Positions 16,503 to 20,940 of a DNA stretch of 20,940 nt are shown here, one piece after another. The number at the start of each line of letters is the position of its first letter. Position 1 is the stretch's first letter. The notes beneath the pieces were generated by a model, which was given only the letters and a program-made list of their open reading frames with translations, ran no database searches and was not told where the DNA came from. Origin of the DNA: SM23-32 sp964434535 (GTDB lineage Bacteria; Planctomycetota; Brocadiia; SM23-32). The stretch is from positions 1 through 20,940 of the forward strand of contig CAYSWA010000039.1 in assembly GCA_964434535.1 (NCBI GenBank), given 5' to 3'. The position numbers were made by a program, and so were the translations under genes.

Positions 16503-17221
16503 GGCGCCTCGCCCTCGATCCGGTCCAGGTGCGCCTGGAGCCGCTCCTGCACGCAACTCTTCAACTGGTAGGGGTTCATCTCGCGGTACTGCTCCCAGCG
16601 CAGGGCCGGCAGCTTCTCCACCCGGATGCGCCCCGGATGCAGCACGAGCGAGCCCTTGTGCGGGATGGCCTCGTTGCCCGCTATTGCCACGGGCACGATC
16701 ACGGCCCGGCAGCGCAGCGCCAGCCGGAATACCGAGCTGCCGAACGGCCCCATCCGGCGGCTGCCCGAGCGCGTGCCCTCCGGGAACGAGATCAGGCAGA
16801 CCCCCCGGCCGAGCAGGCGCTCTGCCTCCTCGTAGAACTCATCGAGCGGCATCTCGTTGACGCTGACATACCCGGCCAGGCCCGCGATCAGGCCCAGGAG
16901 AGGCAGCCTCAGCGGCCAGACGTTCGCAATCTGGATGCACTCGAACGGCAGGCACGCCATCAGGAACGGGTCGGACGCCGAGCGGTGGTTGCACACGAAG
17001 ATGTAGGGCGGGTCGCGCTCCTGCGGGGCCAGGTCGCGGTAGGCTATCCGCACGAACGGCCACGCGCAGCGCAGCACCACCCAGCCGTACCAACTGATCG
17101 CACGCCGCAGGCGCCGCATCGTGGCGCGCCGGGAACCGAGCAGACCGCTGACGGTCACAAACACGGACGCGGCGGGGATATACAGGGCGGAGGCCAGGAC
17201 GACGAGGGGCCAGAAGGCCAT
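16499..17221 (-). CDS. PlsC-type (LPLAT) membrane acyltransferase
   Basis: 240 residues from the ATG at 17221. An N-terminal membrane helix (MAFWPLVVLASALYIPAA) is followed by the four acyltransferase blocks: NHRSASD (Asn78 to Asp84, NHX4D), a second block around ANVWPLRLP, FPEGTR at 146-151, and VPVAIAG near 176-182. It transfers an acyl group from ACP or CoA to a glycerol- or sugar-lipid hydroxyl at the inner membrane. The start is uncertain: in-frame GTG at 17236 has a GGAG upstream, and a frame is open to GTG 17371, but those extra 20 N-terminal codons come from a palindromic repeat and have no SD. Such LPLAT proteins occur in aryl polyene clusters. ATGA overlap with the ligase. Confidence 0.88.
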   Translation of the reverse strand: MAFWPLVVLASALYIPAASVFVTVSGLLGSRRATMRRLRRAISWYGWVVLRCAWPFVRIAYRDLAPQERDPPYIFVCNHRSASDPFLMACLPFECIQIANVWPLRLPLLGLIAGLAGYVSVNEMPLDEFYEEAERLLGRGVCLISFPEGTRSGSRRMGPFGSSVFRLALRCRAVIVPVAIAGNEAIPHKGSLVLHPGRIRVEKLPALRWEQYREMNPYQLKSCVQERLQAHLDRIEGEAP

Positions 17222-17322
17222 GTTCTGCAGGAGCACGACCGCCGGCTCCAGGCCGAGCGTTCCTTCCGGCGCCCACAACGTGTGCTGCTCTCGGAGAATG
17301 GTGAAGCCTTCCTTGTGCTTCG

Positions 17323-17420
17323 TGACACTTGATTCTGGGAGTGTGGCATGGCCCTCCGGGCCATGATTCACGGGCTGGAAGCCCGGGCCACCGAACCGCG
17401 GCCCATAACCTCAAGTGTCA
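17323..17420. repeat. Palindromic intergenic element with 10-bp terminal inverted repeats (MITE/REP-like)
   Basis: TGACACTTGA at 17323-17332 and its exact complement TCAAGTGTCA at 17411-17420 bracket 98 bases. Inside are two perfect hairpins: 17347-17365 (8-bp stem CATGGCCC, loop TCC) and 17371-17385 (6-bp stem CGGGCT, loop GGA). The right end overlaps another inverted pair, CAAGTG (17412-17417) with CACTTG (17426-17431). The layout is that of a small mobile or REP-like repeat. I associate the CGGGCTGGAAGCCCG type of hairpin with dispersed repeats in Planctomycetes-like genomes, from memory only. Confidence 0.6.
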
Positions 17421-17443
17421 GGGACCACTTGTCGCGTTAGCCC

Positions 17444-17461
17444 GCCGGAGCCGCCTCCGGC
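17444..17461. repeat. Perfect GC-rich hairpin, 7-bp stem
   Basis: GCCGGAG, loop CCGC, CTCCGGC. No T-run follows on either strand within about ten bases, so it is not a standard intrinsic terminator. It lies just outside the inverted-repeat element, between ACP and acyltransferase genes. Confidence 0.45.
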
Positions 17462-17525
17462 CGCAGCGAACGGAGGCAGACGATGGCGCCGCAGTGCGTC
17501 GGCCGGTTGACTGCGCGTACCACAA

Positions 17526-17542
17526 GTGCCGCCCTACGGCAC
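17526..17542. repeat. Perfect hairpin, 6-bp stem
   Basis: GTGCCG, loop CCCTA, CGGCAC. It lies about 60 bases downstream of the ACP stop codon in the direction of transcription. Without a U-tract it may pause or stabilise RNA at most. Confidence 0.35.
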
Positions 17543-17601
17543 GCCGCCTGCCATCGCGGCTCGCTCTCCTCCTTGCCCCCGGCACCGGCTACCTGCGGCG
17601 C

Positions 17602-17889
17602 CTACCGGCCCGCTTCCTGCTCGCTCCTGAGCCGGGCGAGGTAGTCGTAGAGGTCCTGGAGCGTGCGGACGGCCTGGATCCGCTCGTCCTCGCGCACGCG
17701 GACGGGGAAGCGCTTCTGGATGGCCACAATGAGGTCGACCACGTCGAGGCTGTCGAAGCCCAGGTCAGCGAAGATGTGCGCCTCGGGCACGACCTTCTCG
17801 GGCGGGACCTCGAACTCGGTCACGAACACCTCGTTGACCACGTCGACGATCTCGGCGTCCGTCACCATGGGTGGGGTTTCGTCCGGCAC
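17602..17889 (-). CDS. Acyl carrier protein (first ACP)
   Basis: 95 residues from GTG 17889, with the phosphopantetheine motif LGFDSLDVVDL (Ser47) and flanking helices typical of type II ACPs. Two other starts are possible: ATG at 17868 (88 residues, a more usual ACP length) and the GTG beside it; none has a clear SD. It is the first gene after a strong promoter, with a predicted 5' leader of about 25 bases. It is separated from the next gene by a repeat-rich spacer. It probably receives the starter from the AMP ligase or the chain from KS1. Confidence 0.9.
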   Translation of the reverse strand: MPDETPPMVTDAEIVDVVNEVFVTEFEVPPEKVVPEAHIFADLGFDSLDVVDLIVAIQKRFPVRVREDERIQAVRTLQDLYDYLARLRSEQEAGR

Positions 17890-17921
17890 GGGGGCATGGT
17901 CTACAAAGGGGCGAACGTCTC

Positions 17922-17949
17922 ATTGTACCAGCGTCGGGACGCCTGTCAA
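17922..17949 (-). promoter_or_regulatory. Near-consensus sigma70-type promoter
   Basis: On the minus strand TTGACA (17944-17949, perfect -35) is followed by a 16-base spacer and TACAAT (17922-17927, five of six to the -10 consensus), pointing at the first ACP gene. Transcription would begin near 17915. The spacer contains a short dyad (GCGT-CCCG-ACGC), and a 5-bp dyad GCGCA-T-TGCGC at 17951-17961 touches the -35 box on its upstream side. These could be repressor sites. It is the only convincing promoter in the window. Confidence 0.75.
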
Positions 17950-18006
17950 GGCGCATTGCGCGTGGGTGGTGTCCCGCCGGCCGTGGCGAGTGGCCGCCCG
18001 CGGCGC

Positions 18007-19236
18007 CTACACGGCAGCGCAGACGAGCGCGGCGTTGATGCCGCCGAAGGCGAAGCTGTTCTTGATGAACCGCCGGATCGGCCGCTCGATCACTTCGGTC
18101 ACATGCCGGATGCCCCGGCAGTCGGGGGCCGGCTCGGCCAGGTTCCGGGTCGGCACGATCAGGCCCCGGCGCATCATCGCCAGCGTCGCCGCCAGCTCGA
18201 TCGCCCCGGACGCCCCGAGCGTGTGGCCGATGTAGCCCTTCAGGCTGCTGACCGGCGGACGCTCGCCGAACAGCTCGGCGATGGCCTGCGCCTCGGCGGC
18301 GTCGCCCTGCACGGTGGCGGTGGCGTGGGCGCTGACGTAGTCGATCGCGTCCGGCCCGAGCCCGGCCCGCTCCAGTGCCGTGCCCATGCACTGGACCATG
18401 GCGTCGCGCTCGGACTGGCTCACGTGCGCGCCGCTGCAGCAGGTATCGTAGCCGAGCACCTCGCCGTGGATCGTGGCCCTCCGGCGGGCGGCGCGCGCGT
18501 ATTGCTCCAGCACCAGGATGCCGGCGCCCTCGCCGCAGACCAGCCCGTCCCGGTCGCGGTCGAAGGGGCGGGGGGTCATCTGCGGCCGGTCGTTGTAGGC
18601 GCTGGAGGTGGCCATCATTATGTCGAAGGAGCCGGTCACGGTGTAGTGCAGCTCCTCGGCGCCGCCGCAGAGCATCACGTCCTGACGGCCGAGGCGGATC
18701 AGGTCGGCGCCGGCCCCCACCGCCTGAAGGCCCGAGGCGCAGGCCGCCGAGGTGGCCATCACCGTCCCGGCGAGGCCGAGGTAGCCGGCCACGTTCAGCG
18801 CGGCCGAATGCGAAAGGCACTGGAAGAACTCGGAGGCGCTGAGCAGGCCGAAGTCCCGCTCCGAGACGAGCAGCTCGTAGGTGGCCGTGATCGTCCGGGG
18901 GCTGCCGGTGGTATGGCCGACGATGCAGCCGACGCGGGGGTCGGCGCGGACCTCTTCGGCGCTCAGGCCGGCGTCGGCGAGCGCCTGGTCGGCCGCCTGG
19001 GCCGCGTAGATGCTCATGGGGCTCATCGTGCGCCGGCTGCGGCGGGGGATCGCCTCCTCGTCGCGCAGCTCCAGCGGCGCCCCCACGCGGCTGCGAAGGC
19101 CCACGCCGTCGGGCCATTCGTCCATGCGCCGCACGCCCGAGCGGCCGGCCAGCAGCCCGCTCATGAACTCGCCGAGGCCGTAGCCCAGCGGCGTGACGAG
19201 GCCCATGCCGGTGATAACGACTCGTCTCAGTGACAC
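18007..19236 (-). CDS. Beta-ketoacyl-ACP synthase (KS1, FabF-like)
   Basis: 409-residue KAS-II enzyme with the standard opening RRVVITGMGLVTPLG and full active site: Cys166 in TSAACASG, His304 in SAHATATVQGD, Lys333/His338 in LKGYIGHTLGASG. The His motif reads AHAT where most FabF proteins have AHGT. The start is GTG 19236, preceded by AGG and overlapping the oxidoreductase stop by ten bases; a frame open to 20175 is only read-through of that gene. It is the last gene before the strong promoter, so it belongs to the upstream transcription unit with FabG and the FAD enzyme. It is the most FabF-like of the three active KS proteins here. Confidence 0.92.
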   Translation of the reverse strand: MSLRRVVITGMGLVTPLGYGLGEFMSGLLAGRSGVRRMDEWPDGVGLRSRVGAPLELRDEEAIPRRSRRTMSPMSIYAAQAADQALADAGLSAEEVRADPRVGCIVGHTTGSPRTITATYELLVSERDFGLLSASEFFQCLSHSAALNVAGYLGLAGTVMATSAACASGLQAVGAGADLIRLGRQDVMLCGGAEELHYTVTGSFDIMMATSSAYNDRPQMTPRPFDRDRDGLVCGEGAGILVLEQYARAARRRATIHGEVLGYDTCCSGAHVSQSERDAMVQCMGTALERAGLGPDAIDYVSAHATATVQGDAAEAQAIAELFGERPPVSSLKGYIGHTLGASGAIELAATLAMMRRGLIVPTRNLAEPAPDCRGIRHVTEVIERPIRRFIKNSFAFGGINAALVCAAV

Positions 19237-20735
19237 AGCCTGCCTTCGATCAGCGCCTGGAAGTCCCTCTTGCCGATGATGAGCCTGCAGACGAAGAAGC
19301 TCGAGACCATGGCCCCGAGCACGCCCGGCAGCATCGCGCACTGGCCGGCGGCGTAGAGGTTCGCGATGGGCAGCCGGCCGATCAGGTTCAGTTGTCCCGC
19401 CTTCTGCTTGATGCCGTAGGCGGCGCCGAGGGGGGCGTTCAGGTAGTCGCGGAAGGTCAGCAACGAGGCCGACTCCAGCAGCTCCAGGTCCGTGCGGAAG
19501 GCGGGGAAGTACTGCTCCAGCCGCCCGAGCATCCGCTCCGCGCGGTGCTGCTTGTAGGCCCGGTAGGACTCGCCGCGCCGCCCCACGCGCGTGTCCCGCC
19601 ACCGGGCCACCCTCTCGAAGAACGAGACCTCCAGCGCCGTCACCGTCGCCACGGGGCGCCCGTTCGCCCGCTCGCGCCCGAAGATCAGCACCAGCGGCTG
19701 CTCGCCCTCCCAATCGGGGGTCAGCACGCGGTTCAGGTCCGCGTCGGGAAAGATGGAGAAGATCGAGCCGGCGCGCGGGTCGTCGACCGGCTCGCCGTTG
19801 AGGACGCCGAAGATCGCGAAGAAGCCGAAGGTCGGCTCCAGGTCCTCCACGCGATGCCGAAAGGCCGGCGTCAGGTGCTCGGCGGGCAGCGCGCGCAGGA
19901 TCTCCAGCGGATGGATCGTCAAGACGCAGGCGTCGGCGCCGACCTCTTCCCCGTCCGAGAGCACGAATCGCGACGCGGTGCGCCCGACGATGCCGGGCAT
20001 CTCGGCGATGGTGGCGCCGCATCGCACCTCGACGTCCAGCCCCGCCAGGGCGCCGGTGAATGCCTCCACCAATGCCTCGCCGCCGCCTTCGACCCGCGCC
20101 GTCGGCTCGTAGAGCCCGTAGGCCACGCGGCAGTGGCTGGCAAAGGAGACCTCGCAGGGGCGCGACCCGTGGCACATGCAGAACACGCTCAGCAGCGCCT
20201 GCAAGAGCCTGTCGCCGATCAGCTCGTCCAGCACCTGCTGGAGCGTGATGAAGTCCTCCGGCAGCATCGACGGCGACTCGCTCAGGCGGGTGATGTCCAT
20301 CGAGGTCGTCTGGCGGCAGACGTGGAGGAACCTGGCGAAGTAGGCGTCGATGCCGTCCCGCTCCGCCGGGAAGTCGCGCTTCAGCTTCTCCCGGTAGCGG
20401 GCCAGCCCCTTCGGGATCTCGTGCACCTCGCCCCGCGAAGGGAAGGCTATCTCGTGGTAGCGCTCCTCGGGCAGGAAGATCGGCCGGATGCGCTCGCGCA
20501 GGCCGAGCACCGAGAGCATGTCGTGCAGCATGCCCCCGCCGCGCTCGTCGAAGCCGCCGGTGAAGTGGAAACCGACGTCGAAGGGCACCCCCCGCCGGCG
20601 GAAGCGGGCGATCGAGCCGCCCGGGCGGGGCGCCTTCTCCAGCAGCAGCACCCGGTTGCCCCGCAGCCCCAGCAGCAGGGCGGCGGTCAGCCCGCTCACT
20701 CCGCTGCCCACAACGATCTGGTCGTAGTGTTCCAT
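19227..20735 (-). CDS. FAD-dependent CrtI/retinol-saturase-like oxidoreductase
   Basis: 502 residues. The N-terminus has the dinucleotide-binding motif VVGSGVSGLTAALLLG (Gly10, Gly12, Gly15) with Glu33 for the ribose and an RPGGS turn. The C-terminus carries the second FAD contact ANLYAAGQCAMLPGVLGAM typical of phytoene desaturases and all-trans-retinol 13,14-reductases. Members desaturate, isomerise or saturate conjugated polyenes. The ATG at 20735 lies 19 bases after the ketoreductase stop. Placed between FabG and a KS, it probably acts on a polyene or long acyl chain. CrtI-like genes are part of the sets proposed for ladderane lipids in anammox bacteria, but aryl polyene clusters do not normally include one as far as I know. 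Confidence 0.85.
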   Translation of the reverse strand: MEHYDQIVVGSGVSGLTAALLLGLRGNRVLLLEKAPRPGGSIARFRRRGVPFDVGFHFTGGFDERGGGMLHDMLSVLGLRERIRPIFLPEERYHEIAFPSRGEVHEIPKGLARYREKLKRDFPAERDGIDAYFARFLHVCRQTTSMDITRLSESPSMLPEDFITLQQVLDELIGDRLLQALLSVFCMCHGSRPCEVSFASHCRVAYGLYEPTARVEGGGEALVEAFTGALAGLDVEVRCGATIAEMPGIVGRTASRFVLSDGEEVGADACVLTIHPLEILRALPAEHLTPAFRHRVEDLEPTFGFFAIFGVLNGEPVDDPRAGSIFSIFPDADLNRVLTPDWEGEQPLVLIFGRERANGRPVATVTALEVSFFERVARWRDTRVGRRGESYRAYKQHRAERMLGRLEQYFPAFRTDLELLESASLLTFRDYLNAPLGAAYGIKQKAGQLNLIGRLPIANLYAAGQCAMLPGVLGAMVSSFFVCRLIIGKRDFQALIEGRLCH

Positions 20736-20754
20736 AGCCTTGCCGCCGGGGCCG

Positions 20755-20940
20755 CTACATGGCCAGCCCGCCGTTGACCCCTATGACCTGCCCGTGGACA
20801 TACATCGCCTCTTCGGCGCAGAGGAAGCGGATGACCGAGGCCACCTCCTCGGCCGTGCCGAGCCGACCCATCGGGATCAGGTCCGCGATCTCCTCGCGCG
20901 CCAGCTCGGCCGTCATCTCGGTCTCGATCACGCCGGGGGC
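20755..20940 (-). CDS. fabG: 3-oxoacyl-ACP reductase (FabG-type), 3' end only
   Basis: The last 61 residues of a short-chain dehydrogenase run in from the right edge. Visible are APGVIETEM (the conserved PG-x-IxTxM segment after the active-site region), PMGRLGTAEEVASVIRFLCAEEA, and the final GQVIGVNGGLAM, all diagnostic of FabG-like ketoreductases. The catalytic Ser-Tyr-Lys and NADPH-binding regions are outside the window. It reduces 3-ketoacyl-ACP after each condensation. It is 19 bases upstream of the FAD oxidoreductase and probably in one operon with it and KS1. Confidence 0.88.
   Translation of the reverse strand, partial: APGVIETEMTAELAREEIADLIPMGRLGTAEEVASVIRFLCAEEAMYVHGQVIGVNGGLAM

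Larger units (their letters stand above)
17222..17601. other. Repeat-rich spacer between the PlsC-type gene and the ACP gene
   Basis: About 380 bases without a supported gene if the acyltransferase starts at 17221 (about 230 bases if it starts at 17371). It holds an inverted-repeat element with two internal hairpins (17323-17420) and two further perfect hairpins (17444-17461 and 17526-17542). The 100 bases nearest the acyltransferase start keep an open reading frame. No promoter was recognised. It is the only long non-coding stretch in the window. Confidence 0.6.

Noticed and set aside
16499..17371. The longest reading of the PlsC-type gene, from GTG 17371.
   Set aside because: No ribosome binding site precedes it and its first 20 codons come from a hairpin repeat; ATG 17221 or GTG 17236 at the membrane helix is more likely, though the longer form is not excluded.
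17444..17461. Possible intrinsic terminator after the first ACP.
   Set aside because: The stem is good but there is no T-run on either strand, and the downstream genes need transcription from the same promoter.
18007..20175. A 722-codon frame covering KS1 and most of the FAD oxidoreductase region.
   Set aside because: The first ~310 codons are a shifted-frame reading of the oxidoreductase (Arg/Ala/Gly-rich, no motifs). The KS protein begins at GTG 19236 with the standard RRVVITGMG start.
1..20940. A firm assignment as a ladderane biosynthetic cluster.
   Set aside because: The radical SAM, CrtI-like and KS genes invite it, but the LolA/MMPL/DUF3261, PaaK-like ligase and KS:CLF set points to aryl polyene-type biosynthesis, and ladderane genes themselves are only predicted.
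1..20940. tRNA, rRNA, CRISPR arrays, transposase genes.
   Set aside because: None seen: no spaced direct repeats, no recognisable tRNA arms in the few gaps, and no transposase-like protein. The gaps total only a few hundred bases.

Overview
The window is one dense, GC-rich (roughly two thirds or more G+C by eye) bacterial biosynthetic locus with every supported gene on the minus strand, so it is transcribed from the right end to the left end. I count 20 genes. The two outermost are cut by the window edges: a FabG-type ketoreductase at the right and an HXXXD acyltransferase at the left. LolA-like, MMPL-type and lipoprotein genes imply a Gram-negative (two-membrane) cell. The combination with radical SAM and desaturase-like genes, and an intergenic palindromic repeat of a kind I associate with Planctomycetes and relatives, suggests an uncultured PVC-type bacterium; this taxonomic guess is weak.

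Right part (20940 to 18007): the FabG-type ketoreductase 3' end, an FAD-dependent CrtI/retinol-saturase-like oxidoreductase and an active-site-complete ketosynthase (KS1). Then comes a near-consensus sigma70-type promoter (TTGACA, 16-base spacer, TACAAT) that starts a second transcription unit. That unit opens with an acyl carrier protein (ACP), followed by a repeat-rich spacer of up to about 380 bases holding several perfect hairpins. It continues with a PlsC-type acyltransferase, a PaaK-like AMP ligase, a radical SAM/SPASM protein fused to a hotdog dehydratase, a LolA-like carrier, a large MMPL exporter, a DUF3261-type lipoprotein, a FabZ/ApeI-type dehydratase, a 4HBT thioesterase, KS2, a short cysteine-less KS-like protein, two B12-binding-type radical SAM enzymes, a GT2-DUF2062 glycosyltransferase, a second ACP, KS3, a chain-length-factor-like KS homologue without its cysteine, a third ACP and the HXXXD acyltransferase.

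From the AMP ligase leftward, eleven junctions are 4-base ATGA or GTGA overlaps and most others are within a few dozen bases, so this is probably one translationally coupled operon.

Interpretation: the ketosynthases, CLF-like protein, ACPs, dehydratases, ketoreductase, AMP ligase, thioesterase, glycosyltransferase and LolA/MMPL/DUF3261 set match the known layout of aryl polyene-type (type II PKS/FAS-like) clusters, whose products are polyunsaturated acyl chains moved to the outer membrane. What does not belong to ordinary aryl polyene clusters is the set of three radical SAM enzymes (one fused to a dehydratase) plus the FAD desaturase-like enzyme. That combination recalls the gene sets proposed for ladderane lipids in anammox Planctomycetes. 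The best overall reading is an unusual hybrid pathway that builds, then radically modifies, a polyene or fatty-acyl chain, attaches it to a glyco- or glycerolipid and exports it. The product cannot be deduced from sequence alone.
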